From: Chloroflexi bacterium UBA4730
GTDB lineage: Bacteria; Chloroflexota; Limnocylindria; P2-11E
Length of the DNA stretch: 23,092 nucleotides
Direction of reading: 5' to 3'
Assembly (NCBI GenBank): GCA_002404155.1
Contig: DHJC01000074.1
Location: 3,067-26,158 of the forward strand
Shown here piece after piece: positions 1 to 7,215 of this stretch (positions are counted from its first letter, which is position 1; every line of letters starts with the position of its first letter). The position numbers were made by a program, and so were the translations under genes. The notes beneath the pieces were generated by a model. That model was not told the origin of the DNA and searched no databases. It saw only the letters and a list, made by a program, of their open reading frames with translations.

Positions 1-467
1 TCGTCGACCTCGGGCGCAACGACGTCGGCCGAGTCTCCAAGCCAGGCACCGTCCGGGTGCCCGAGCTCATGCGCGTCGATCGCTTCTCGCACGTCATGCA
101 CCTCACCTCGGTCGTCGAAGGCACGCTCCGCGACGACATCGACGCGCTCGACGCGTTCCGCGCCTGCTTCCCGGCCGGCACGGTCTCGGGCGCGCCGAAG
201 ATCCGCGCGATGGAGCGCATCGCGGAGCTCGAGACCGACCGCCGCGGTACATACGCGGGTGCCGTGGGCTATCTCGGGTTCGACGGCTCGCTCGACACGT
301 GCATCGCGATCCGCACGGCGCTCATCGCGGACGGCGTGTGCCGGATCCAGGCCGGAGCCGGCATCGTCGCGGACTCCGACCCGCGCGCCGAAGAAGCCGA
401 GACCCGCGCGAAGGCCGGGGCGCTGCTGCGCGCGGTCGAGCTCGTCGACGCGGCGGTGCGGCCGTGA
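1..467 (+). CDS. trpE: Anthranilate synthase component I, C-terminal part (TrpE)
   Basis: The 5' end lies outside the window; the reading frame is open from base 3 and gives the last 154 residues. TrpE converts chorismate plus ammonia, delivered by TrpG, to anthranilate. The chorismate-binding fold is clear: DLGRNDVGRVSKPGTV near the edge, then GTVSGAPKIRAMERI, RRGTYAGAVGY, CIAIRTAL and the closing QAGAGIVADSDPRAEEAETRAK segment (metal and chorismate site). Its TGA stop overlaps the trpG GTG start by 4 bases (GTGA), so synthesis of the two subunits is coupled. The N-terminal tryptophan-feedback region cannot be judged here. Aminodeoxychorismate synthase (PabB) is a relative, but the downstream trpGDCBA genes settle the assignment. 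Confidence 0.95.
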   Translation, partial: VDLGRNDVGRVSKPGTVRVPELMRVDRFSHVMHLTSVVEGTLRDDIDALDAFRACFPAGTVSGAPKIRAMERIAELETDRRGTYAGAVGYLGFDGSLDTCIAIRTALIADGVCRIQAGAGIVADSDPRAEEAETRAKAGALLRAVELVDAAVRP

Positions 468-1042
468 CGCGCGTGCTGCTCGTCGACAACTACGACTCGT
501 TCACCTTCAACCTGGCGCAGGCCCTGAGCGCGCTGGGTGCCGACGTGACCGTGTTGCGGGCTGATGACCCGGCGCTCGACGACGCGCTCGCGTCGCGGCC
601 GGATCGCGTCGTGATCTCGCCGGGCCCTGGACGGCCCGAGGCCGCGGGGAGATCGCCTCAGCTTGTGCGCGCCGCGCCGGAGCAGGGGATCCCGACGCTC
701 GGCGTGTGCCTCGGATTGCAGTGCGCGGCCGTCGCGTTCGGCGCGGCGGTCGTGCGCGCACCCGAACCGCGCCACGGGAAGACGTCGCCGGTCCGGCACG
801 ACGGGCGTGGCCTCTTCGCGGGAGTGCCGGATCCGACGATCGCGACCCGGTACCACTCGCTGATGATCGATGCGTCGACGATGCCGGCCGAGCTCGAGGT
901 GAGCGCGCGGAGCGACGACGGCGTCGTGATGGGCATCCGTCATCGGACCCTCCCGCTCGAGGCCGTGCAGTTCCATCCTGAATCCGTGCTCTCGACGGAC
1001 GGCGTGGCGATGCTCCGGAATTTCCTGGACGGACCGAGGTAG
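464..1042 (+). CDS. trpG: Anthranilate synthase component II, glutamine amidotransferase (TrpG)
   Basis: A 192-residue class I glutamine amidotransferase that releases ammonia from glutamine for TrpE. It starts at GTG 464, overlapping the trpE stop by 4 bases; the first residues VLLVDNYDSFTFN are the family N-terminus, which rules out longer upstream starts. Seen: the oxyanion loop ISPGPG (about 51-56), the nucleophile C82 in GVCLGLQ, HGKTSPV (104-110), and H171/E173 in QFHPES, completing the Cys-His-Glu triad. The residue after CLG is Leu, where the family usually has His (CLGHQ). Length is normal for a free-standing TrpG. The TAG stop shares its last base with the trpD GTG start. TrpG/PabA enzymes can serve both pathways, but the operon points to tryptophan. 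Confidence 0.95.
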   Translation: MTRVLLVDNYDSFTFNLAQALSALGADVTVLRADDPALDDALASRPDRVVISPGPGRPEAAGRSPQLVRAAPEQGIPTLGVCLGLQCAAVAFGAAVVRAPEPRHGKTSPVRHDGRGLFAGVPDPTIATRYHSLMIDASTMPAELEVSARSDDGVVMGIRHRTLPLEAVQFHPESVLSTDGVAMLRNFLDGPR

Positions 1043-2061
1043 TGGAGGCACGGGAGGCGCTCGGTGTCGTGGCCGCGGGCCGCACGCTGACCCGCGCGGA
1101 AGCGGAGAGCACGATGGGGAGCGTGATGGCCGGAGAGGCGACGCCCGCGCAGCTCGCCGCGCTCTTGGCTGCGCTGGCCGTGCGCGGAGAGACTGTGGAT
1201 GAGATCGCCGGCTTTGCGATGGGCCTTCGCGCCGCGGCCGTGCCGGTCACGGTGGCCGATGGCGCGATCGACACGTGTGGAACGGGCGGCGATCGCTCGC
1301 ACAGCTTCAACATCTCGACCGTCGCCGCGATCGTGGCGGCGGCCGCGGGTGCGCGCGTGGCGAAGCACGGGAACCGTGCGGCGTCGAGCGCGTGCGGGAG
1401 CGCCGATGTCCTCGAGGCGCTCGGCGTGAAGATCGATCTGGGGCCGGAGGCCGTCGCGACGTGCGTCGGCGAGGTCGGCGTCGGCTTCATGTTCGCGCCG
1501 CGATTCCATCCAGCGATGCGGCACGCCGGGCCCGTCCGCCGCGAGATCGGGATCCGCACGATCTTCAACGTCTTGGGGCCGCTCGCGAATCCTGCGGGCG
1601 TGAAGCGGCAGCTGCTGGGCGTCCCGTCCGCCGCGCTCGGAGAGCGGATGGTGTATGTGCTGCGCGAGCTCGGCGCGGAGCGCGCCCTCGTCGTGCACAG
1701 CGAAGACGGCCTCGACGAGATCAGCCCGAGCGGGCCGACGCGGACGTGGGAGCTGCGGGACGGCACGATCAGCGAAGGGGAGCTGCTCCCTGAGCACGCG
1801 GGTCTCGATCGCGCGCCCCGCGAATCCGTGCGCGGCGGCGACAGCGCCACGAACGCGGGGATCGCACGCCGCGTCCTGTCCGGCGACGCTCGCGATGGGG
1901 CCCGCACCGCGGTCCTCCTCAATGCGGGCGCCGCGTGCTACGTCGCGGGGCTCGCGGCCGATGTGAAGGCCGGCGTCGGGCTCGCGGCGAAGGCCATCGA
2001 GACCGGCGCAGCGAGCGCCACGCTCGAGCGCTGGGTCACGCGGAGCGCGACGCTGTCATGA
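1042..2061 (+). CDS. trpD: Anthranilate phosphoribosyltransferase (TrpD)
   Basis: A 339-residue enzyme that transfers the phosphoribosyl group of PRPP to anthranilate, the second step of tryptophan synthesis. The start is GTG 1042 in TAGTG, sharing one base with the trpG stop. Visible motifs are the PRPP/diphosphate loop GTGGD (80-84) followed by RSHSFNIST, KHGNR (108-112) for anthranilate and Mg, then SSACGSADVLEALG, the hinge region FAPRFHPAMRHAGPVRREIG, and SEDGLDEISPSGPT. Length and motif order are standard. The gene ends in ATGA, overlapping trpC by 4 bases, so it is translated within the same coupled operon. Confidence 0.95.
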   Translation: MEAREALGVVAAGRTLTRAEAESTMGSVMAGEATPAQLAALLAALAVRGETVDEIAGFAMGLRAAAVPVTVADGAIDTCGTGGDRSHSFNISTVAAIVAAAAGARVAKHGNRAASSACGSADVLEALGVKIDLGPEAVATCVGEVGVGFMFAPRFHPAMRHAGPVRREIGIRTIFNVLGPLANPAGVKRQLLGVPSAALGERMVYVLRELGAERALVVHSEDGLDEISPSGPTRTWELRDGTISEGELLPEHAGLDRAPRESVRGGDSATNAGIARRVLSGDARDGARTAVLLNAGAACYVAGLAADVKAGVGLAAKAIETGAASATLERWVTRSATLS

Positions 2062-2888
2062 GCGACTTCCTCGAGACCGTTGTCGCGGAGCGCAAGGCCG
2101 ACATGCAGGCGGCGCGTCGCAGCGCCGAGCAGCCGGCGCGATCCGGCGCGCGTCGCGCATCCTTCGCCGACGCCATTCGTGAGAAACGCGCGGCCGGGCG
2201 CATCGCGGTCATCGCCGAGGTGAAGCGCCGATCTCCCGCACTGGGGGCGCTGGCGACGAACACGGACCCGGCGTCGATCGCGTTCGTATACGCGCAGGCG
2301 GGCGCCGCGGCCATCTCCGTACTCACGGAGCCACGGCACTGGGGCGGGTCGATCGCCGACCTTGCGGCCGTCGTGCGCGCCGTCGACCTCCCCGTCCTGT
2401 ACAAGGACATCGTCGTGGACGAGCAGCAGCTCCGCGAGGCTGAGGCCGCGGGCGCATCAGCCGTGCTCCTCATCGCGGAGGCGCTCGATGACGCGACCCT
2501 GGCGTCGTTCGTCGAGCAGGCCGCCGCGCTCGGACTGACGGCGCTCGTCGAGGCCCACGAGCATCACGCCTTTGTCCGCGCGGTGGCCTGCGGAGCGACC
2601 ATCGTGGGCGTGAACGCGCGCAGCCTTCGCGCTCCGGCCGAGATCGATCGCGAGCGGATCAACGCGTTGCACGGCCTCGTTCGCGCCGAGCAGCTTCTGG
2701 TGGCCGAATCGGGCATCGCGTCGGCGGACGATGTGGCCGCACTGCCGGCGCGTGTCGACGCGGTGCTCGTGGGCACCGCATTGATGACCGCGGCCGACCC
2801 CGGCGCGCTGGTCCGGAAGCTCGCCGAAGCGAGGGCGTTGCCCGAGCGAGGCCGCCGGGCCGAAGGCAGCGAAGGGAGCAGGGTGTGA
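2058..2888 (+). CDS. trpC: Indole-3-glycerol phosphate synthase (TrpC)
   Basis: A 276-residue TIM-barrel enzyme that closes the indole ring of CdRP by decarboxylation. ATG 2058 overlaps the trpD stop (ATGA). Catalytic positions known from the family are all visible: E54 and K56 in AEVKRRSP, K116 in LYKDIVVDE, E165 in LVEAHE, N186 in VGVNARSL, and the Glu-Ser pair in VAESGI. The usual SPSKG loop reads SPALGAL. The length is that of a monofunctional enzyme. There is no fused or adjacent phosphoribosylanthranilate isomerase (TrpF), which commonly follows trpC. The last 15 or so residues are charged and unconserved. The TGA stop overlaps the trpB GTG start by 4 bases. Confidence 0.94.
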   Translation: MSDFLETVVAERKADMQAARRSAEQPARSGARRASFADAIREKRAAGRIAVIAEVKRRSPALGALATNTDPASIAFVYAQAGAAAISVLTEPRHWGGSIADLAAVVRAVDLPVLYKDIVVDEQQLREAEAAGASAVLLIAEALDDATLASFVEQAAALGLTALVEAHEHHAFVRAVACGATIVGVNARSLRAPAEIDRERINALHGLVRAEQLLVAESGIASADDVAALPARVDAVLVGTALMTAADPGALVRKLAEARALPERGRRAEGSEGSRV

Positions 2889-4048
2889 AGGGGCGCTTCG
2901 GCGAGTTCGGCGGGCAGTACCTGCCCGAGACGCTCATGCCCGCGGTCGCCGAGCTCGAGGACGCGTACCTCGCCGCCCGGGCGGATCCGGCATTCGAGGC
3001 CGAGCTCGCCGCGCTGCTTCGAGACTGGGTCGGGCGGCCCACGCCGCTCACCGATGCGACGCGGCTCGCCCGGGCGGTCGGGTTGCGCCGCGTGCTGCTG
3101 AAGCGCGAGGACCTCGCGCACACCGGCGCCCACAAGATCAACAGCGCCGTGGGGCAGGCGCTCCTCGCCAGGCGAATGGGGAAACCGCGGGTCGTCGCCG
3201 AGACGGGCGCGGGCCAGCACGGCGTCGCGTCGGCCGCCGCCTGCGCGCTCCTTGGGCTCGAGTGCGTGGTGTACATGGGTACCGAGGACATGCGCCGCCA
3301 GGCACCGAACGTCTTCCGGATGGAGCTGCTCGGCGCGGAGGTGCACGGCGTCGAGAGCGGCACCCGCACCCTCAAGGATGCGGTCAACGAGGCGATCCGG
3401 GATTGGGTGACCAACGTGCGCTCGACGTACTACCTGCTCGGCTCGGCCATCGGCCCGCATCCATACCCGACGATGGTCCGCGACTTCCAGTCGGTCATCG
3501 GACGGGAAGCCCGCGCGCAATCGCTCGCGCTGGGACGGCTCCCCGATGTCGTGGTCGCGTGCGTGGGCGGCGGCTCGAACGCGATCGGGATCTTCAGCGC
3601 GTTCATCGCGGATGCGGCGGTGCGGCTCCGGGGCGTCGAAGCGGGCGGGCGCGGGATCGAGAGCGGCGCGCACGCCGCGTCGATCGTCGGCGGTTCCGTC
3701 GGAGTGCTGCATGGGACCCGATCGATGGTGCTGCAAGACCCCGATGGGCAGATCCGCGGCACGCACTCGATCTCCGCGGGCCTCGACTACCCGGGCGTCG
3801 GCCCGGAGCATGCCGACCTCGCAGCGCGCGGGCGCGCCGAGTACGTGGCGCGCACGGACGCCGAAGCCCTGGATGGCTTCACGCTCCTGTCGCGCACGGA
3901 GGGGATCATTCCCGCGCTCGAGCCGGCCCACGCCATCGCGGACCTCGCGCATATCCGCGACGAGCGCGGTACGGATCTGGACGTGCTCGTGTGTCTCTCC
4001 GGACGTGGTGACAAGGATCTCGAGACCGTGATGCAGGCGATCGGATGA
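2885..4048 (+). CDS. trpB: Tryptophan synthase beta chain (TrpB)
   Basis: A 387-residue PLP enzyme that condenses indole with serine to make tryptophan in the alpha2-beta2 complex with TrpA. The start is GTG 2885, overlapping the trpC stop by 4 bases; the opening GRFGEFGGQYLPETLMPA is the family N-terminus. Seen: KREDLAHTGAHKIN with PLP lysine K84, catalytic E106 in AETGAGQHG, the COMM-domain region RRQAPNVFRMELLGAEV, GSAIGPHPYPTMVRDFQ, and the phosphate-binding GGGSNAIG. The sequence is of the TrpB1 type that partners TrpA, not the stand-alone TrpB2 type. It ends in ATGA, coupled to trpA. Confidence 0.96.
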   Translation: MKGRFGEFGGQYLPETLMPAVAELEDAYLAARADPAFEAELAALLRDWVGRPTPLTDATRLARAVGLRRVLLKREDLAHTGAHKINSAVGQALLARRMGKPRVVAETGAGQHGVASAAACALLGLECVVYMGTEDMRRQAPNVFRMELLGAEVHGVESGTRTLKDAVNEAIRDWVTNVRSTYYLLGSAIGPHPYPTMVRDFQSVIGREARAQSLALGRLPDVVVACVGGGSNAIGIFSAFIADAAVRLRGVEAGGRGIESGAHAASIVGGSVGVLHGTRSMVLQDPDGQIRGTHSISAGLDYPGVGPEHADLAARGRAEYVARTDAEALDGFTLLSRTEGIIPALEPAHAIADLAHIRDERGTDLDVLVCLSGRGDKDLETVMQAIG

Positions 4049-4857
4049 CGGTCGCCTCGGTCACCGGAGCGGAGCGCATTGCTCGGGCGTTCGCGCGGGC
4101 CAAGGACGAACGAAGGCTCGCCATCATCATCTACCTCACGGTCGGCTACCCGGACCGCGCGTCGAGCGCGGCCCTGCTGCGCGCCGCGCTCGACGGCGGC
4201 GCGGACATGCTCGAGCTCGGTGTGCCGTTCAGCGATCCCCTTGCCGACGGAGCCACCGTCCAACAGGCGAGCGCGGCGGCGCTCGCGAACGGCGTTACTG
4301 TCGCCGACTGCCTCGTGGAGGCGCGTAGCGTGGTCGCCGAGCGAGAGGCGCCCGTCCTCTTCATGGGATACATGAACCCGTTCCTCCGCTATGGCCTTGA
4401 CCGGTTCGCGACCGACGCGCGCGACGCGGGCGCGGTGGGCGTCATCGTTCCGGACCTGCCGGCCGAGGAGTCGGCACCGTTCGACGCTGCGCTGGCACCG
4501 GCCGGGCTCGTGCGGATCGACCTGTACGCGCCGACGACGCCGGACGCTCGGCTCGCCCGTCTGGTGCCACGCTCGCGCGGGTTCGTCTACTGCGTCTCGC
4601 TCACCGGCGTGACCGGCGCGCGTCGCGCCCTTGCGTCGGACGTGGCGTCCTTCGTGACCCGCGTCCGGGCGCACACGGTGCTGCCCGTGGCTCTCGGATT
4701 CGGCATCAGCGAGCCCGCGCACGTCGCGGCGTTGCGTGGTCTAGTGGACGGCGTCGTGATCGGGAGCGCGGCGATCGACGCCGTGACGGCCGCGGCCGAT
4801 AAGCCGGCGGCACTCCGCGCGTTCGTGCGCGGCCTGGCCGAGGCGGGGAGGTCGTGA
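4045..4857 (+). CDS. trpA: Tryptophan synthase alpha chain (TrpA)
   Basis: A 270-residue TIM barrel that cleaves indole-3-glycerol phosphate to indole and glyceraldehyde 3-phosphate and channels indole to TrpB. ATG 4045 overlaps the trpB stop (ATGA). The catalytic acids are visible with the family spacing of 11: E57 in DMLELGVPFSDP and D68 in DPLADG. Also present are the beta-contact segment MGYMNPFLRYG, VPDLPAEES, YCVSLTGVTGAR and the phosphate loop LGFGIS. Length is normal. The stop falls in GTGATG, giving coupled starts for aroH immediately afterwards. Confidence 0.96.
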   Translation: MTVASVTGAERIARAFARAKDERRLAIIIYLTVGYPDRASSAALLRAALDGGADMLELGVPFSDPLADGATVQQASAAALANGVTVADCLVEARSVVAEREAPVLFMGYMNPFLRYGLDRFATDARDAGAVGVIVPDLPAEESAPFDAALAPAGLVRIDLYAPTTPDARLARLVPRSRGFVYCVSLTGVTGARRALASDVASFVTRVRAHTVLPVALGFGISEPAHVAALRGLVDGVVIGSAAIDAVTAAADKPAALRAFVRGLAEAGRS

Positions 4858-5225
4858 TGGCGACGCGGGGTATTCGGGGCGCGACCACCGTCGAGCGGAA
4901 CGACCGCGCCGAGATCCTGAAGGCGACGCGCGAGCTGCTCGAGGTGATCGTGCGATTGAACGGGTTGCGCTCAGACGACATCGCCTACGTGTGGTTCAGC
5001 GTGACGGCTGACCTCGATGCCGAGTTCCCGGCCTTCGCCGCGCGCGAGCTCGGCTGGGCGGAGGTCCCGCTGATGTGCGGACAGGAGATCCCGGTCCCCG
5101 GCGCGCTCGCCGGGTGCATCCGCGTGCTCATCGATTGGAACACGTCCAAGACGCAGCGCGAGGTCCGCCACGCGTTCCTCCACCGCGCGAAGGGCCTGCG
5201 TCCGGCCTGGGCCGTGGAGGTCTGA
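4854..5225 (+). CDS. aroH: Monofunctional chorismate mutase, AroH type
   Basis: A small enzyme of 122-123 residues that rearranges chorismate to prephenate, the branch point to tyrosine and phenylalanine. Two adjacent in-frame starts exist: GTG 4854 (4-base overlap with trpA) and ATG 4857 (1-base overlap); either fits. The sequence strongly resembles Bacillus subtilis AroH: RGIRGATTVERND, then EFPAFAARELGW, VPLMCGQEIPVPG, CIRVLIDWNTSKTQREVRHAFLHRA and a terminal LRP. This is the AroH trimeric fold, not the helical AroQ class often fused to DAHP synthase. The position between trpA and DAHP synthase makes the operon serve all aromatic branches. Confidence 0.95.
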   Translation: MMATRGIRGATTVERNDRAEILKATRELLEVIVRLNGLRSDDIAYVWFSVTADLDAEFPAFAARELGWAEVPLMCGQEIPVPGALAGCIRVLIDWNTSKTQREVRHAFLHRAKGLRPAWAVEV

Positions 5226-5226
5226 C

Positions 5227-6255
5227 GTGCTGGTCGTCATGAAACGTGACGCCACGAAGGCGGAGATCGATGGTGTCGTCCAGCGCATCGCGGACCTCGG
5301 CCTGAGCGCGATCCCGCTCCCCGGCGCCGAGCGCACGGCCATTGGGACGTTCGGCGTCGCCGCCCGCGAGTACGCCGATCAGCTGGAGTCGCTGCCTGGC
5401 GTCGCCGAGATCGTCCTCGTGAGCCGTCCGTTCAAGCTGAGCTCGCGCGAGGTGCATCCTGAGGATTCGATCGTCCGCATCGCCGACGTCGCCATCGGCA
5501 ACGGCCAACCGCTCGCGGTCATCGCGGGCCCGTGCTCCGTCGAGTCACGGGAGCAAACGATCGCCACGGCACAGGCCGTGCGCGCCGCGGGCGCGTCGCT
5601 GCTCCGCGGCGGTGCGTACAAGCCGAGCACGTCGCCGTATCACTTCCGCGGTCTCGGGGCGTCGGGCCTCGAGCTGCTGAGCGAAGCGCGTGCCGTGACT
5701 GGCCTGGGCGTCGTCACCGAGGTGCTCACGCCGGCGGACGTCGAGCTCGTGTCGTCGCGCGCGGACTGCCTGCAGATCGGCGCGCGCAACATGCAGAACT
5801 TCGCCCTCTTGGACGCCTGCGGCGAGCAGCCGAAGCCGGTGCTGCTGAAGCGCGGCATGTCCGCGACCGTCGAGGAGCTGCTCCTGTCGGCCGAGTACAT
5901 CCTCGCCAAGGGCAATCAGAACGTGATCCTCTGCGAGCGCGGGATCCGGACGTTCGAGCGCTACACCCGCAACACGTTCGATATCAACGCGATCCCGCTG
6001 CTGAAGAAGCTGTCACACCTTCCGGTCGTCGCCGATCCGTCGCATGGGACGGGGAAGTGGTACCTCGTGGCGCCCGTCGCGCTCGCCGCCGTCGCGGCCG
6101 GGGCAGATGGTCTGCTCATCGAGGTCCACCCCTCGCCCGATCACGCGCTCAAGGACGGCTTCCAATCGCTCACGTTCGGGAACTTCGAGGCGCTCATGCG
6201 GATGCTGCCGGCCGTCGCCGCGGCGGTGGGCCGCCCAGTGGCCGCGACGGTCTGA
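5227..6255 (+). CDS. aroF: 3-deoxy-7-phosphoheptulonate (DAHP) synthase, type I-beta with N-terminal regulatory domain
   Basis: A 342-residue enzyme that condenses PEP and erythrose 4-phosphate in the first committed step of the shikimate pathway. It starts at GTG 5227, one base after the aroH stop. Residues 1-70 (LVVMKRDATKAEID...) form a ferredoxin-like regulatory domain of the kind that gives Thermotoga DAHP synthase tyrosine/phenylalanine inhibition. The barrel follows: AGPCSVES (100-107), LLRGGAYKPSTSPY, QIGARNMQNF, LLKRGMS, CERGIRTFERYTRNT, DPSHGTGKWYLV and IEVHPSPDHALKDGFQ. The conserved KPRTSPY motif reads KPSTSPY here (residues 132-138), losing an arginine that contacts the sugar phosphate in the family. 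The symbol aroF is used loosely; aroG or aroA(G) is equally common. Confidence 0.94.
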   Translation: MLVVMKRDATKAEIDGVVQRIADLGLSAIPLPGAERTAIGTFGVAAREYADQLESLPGVAEIVLVSRPFKLSSREVHPEDSIVRIADVAIGNGQPLAVIAGPCSVESREQTIATAQAVRAAGASLLRGGAYKPSTSPYHFRGLGASGLELLSEARAVTGLGVVTEVLTPADVELVSSRADCLQIGARNMQNFALLDACGEQPKPVLLKRGMSATVEELLLSAEYILAKGNQNVILCERGIRTFERYTRNTFDINAIPLLKKLSHLPVVADPSHGTGKWYLVAPVALAAVAAGADGLLIEVHPSPDHALKDGFQSLTFGNFEALMRMLPAVAAAVGRPVAATV

Positions 6256-6971
6256 TGCGCGTCGGCATCGCCGGCTGCGGCCTCATCGGCGGCTCGCTCG
6301 CGCTCGCTCTCCGTCGTGGGCACGACGTGCGGGCGTACGACCCCGCGGGCACCGGGGAGATCGCAGGGGCCGCGCGCCTCGAGGACCTTCTGGCCGCCGA
6401 CGTCATCGTCGTCGCGACGCCGTTGTCGCAGATCGTTCCGACGCTCCGCGCGCTGGCGGTGCACTCCAGCGGCACCGTGCTGATGGACGTCGGCAGCCTG
6501 AAGCGCGACGTCGCCGCGTTCGCCGAGTCCGCGCCGCCGTCGGCGCGCATCGTGGGCGGTCATCCGATGGCGGGCTCGACGGATCAAGGGCTCGGTGCGG
6601 CGCGCGCCGATCTGTTCGCGGGCCGGCCATTCTTCCTGGTGCCGACAGCGCGCGCCGACGAGCGGGCGATGGGCATCGCGGGAGACGTCGCGCGTGCCGT
6701 GGGGGCGATCCCGACGATCGTGTCCGCGCAGGAGCACGACCGTATCGTCGCGGTGCTCTCCGGCCTGCCGCTCGTCGTCGCCCGCGCGCTCGCGCGCGTG
6801 GGCGCGGACGTCGCCGCGTTCGGCGGTCCCGGGTACCGCGACGCGACGCGCCTCGCGCAGACTCCACCGGAGCTTGCCGACGCGCTCCTCATGGGCAACG
6901 CCGCCGAGGTGCGGGCCGCGCTGGCGCGCTTCCGCACCGCGCTCGACGACCTCGAGCGGGAGGTCGGCTAG
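6255..6971 (+). CDS. tyrA: Prephenate dehydrogenase (TyrA), short form
   Basis: A 238-residue NAD(P)-dependent oxidative decarboxylase converting prephenate (or arogenate) towards tyrosine. ATG 6255 shares one base with the aroF stop (TGATG). Seen: the Rossmann loop GCGLIGGSL (7-15), VATPLSQI, DVGSLK (family catalytic Ser), GGHPMAGS with the catalytic His, and GYRDATRLAQ with the substrate-binding Arg. The family motif SHLPH reads SGLPL, so both histidines are missing. There is no C-terminal ACT domain and the protein is shorter than the usual 270 or more residues. It is the last gene of the operon; no terminator hairpin is evident before the convergent gene at 6998. Confidence 0.88.
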   Translation: MRVGIAGCGLIGGSLALALRRGHDVRAYDPAGTGEIAGAARLEDLLAADVIVVATPLSQIVPTLRALAVHSSGTVLMDVGSLKRDVAAFAESAPPSARIVGGHPMAGSTDQGLGAARADLFAGRPFFLVPTARADERAMGIAGDVARAVGAIPTIVSAQEHDRIVAVLSGLPLVVARALARVGADVAAFGGPGYRDATRLAQTPPELADALLMGNAAEVRAALARFRTALDDLEREVG

Positions 6972-6997
6972 CGCTCGGCCGTGACCGCCCACCCGGG

Positions 6998-7215
6998 CTA
7001 CTTCTCCGGCAGCCGCAGGTCGACGTGGCGGCACTGATCGCAGCCGAGCGGTTCGATCCGGATGCGTGACTCGCCGAGCTCGCCCCAGCTTCCGAGGAGG
7101 CGATGACGAACCCGGGGTTCCCGCCGACGCGGAACGGAACGACGCCTATGGAGATGAGTTCGCGTCCGCAGCGCGGGCACGGCTCGCCGGTCAGCTTCTT
7201 GGGGTCGCGCTTCAT
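6998..7215 (-). pseudogene. Small zinc-ribbon protein, frameshifted
   Basis: The ATG at 7215-7213 overlaps the aroA stop (ATGA on the - strand), so this is the next gene in the aroA transcript. The first frame reads MKRDPKKLTGEPCPRCGREL, then SIGVVPFRVGGNPGF, and runs off into low-complexity residues. A second frame picks up at once with LLGSWGELGESRIRIEPLGCDQCRHVDLRLPEK and a TAG at 7000-6998. Together they give one protein of about 72 residues with two CxxC knuckles (CPRC and CDQC), a treble-clef or zinc-ribbon pattern. The 218-base span is one short of a multiple of three, so a single-base deletion between about 7095 and 7110 explains the break. No function is known to me; whether the deletion is biological or a consensus error cannot be told here. 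Confidence 0.75.

Noticed and set aside
507..1922. Long - strand open frame across trpG and trpD
   Set aside because: Ser/Arg/Ala-rich shadow of two well-supported + strand genes.
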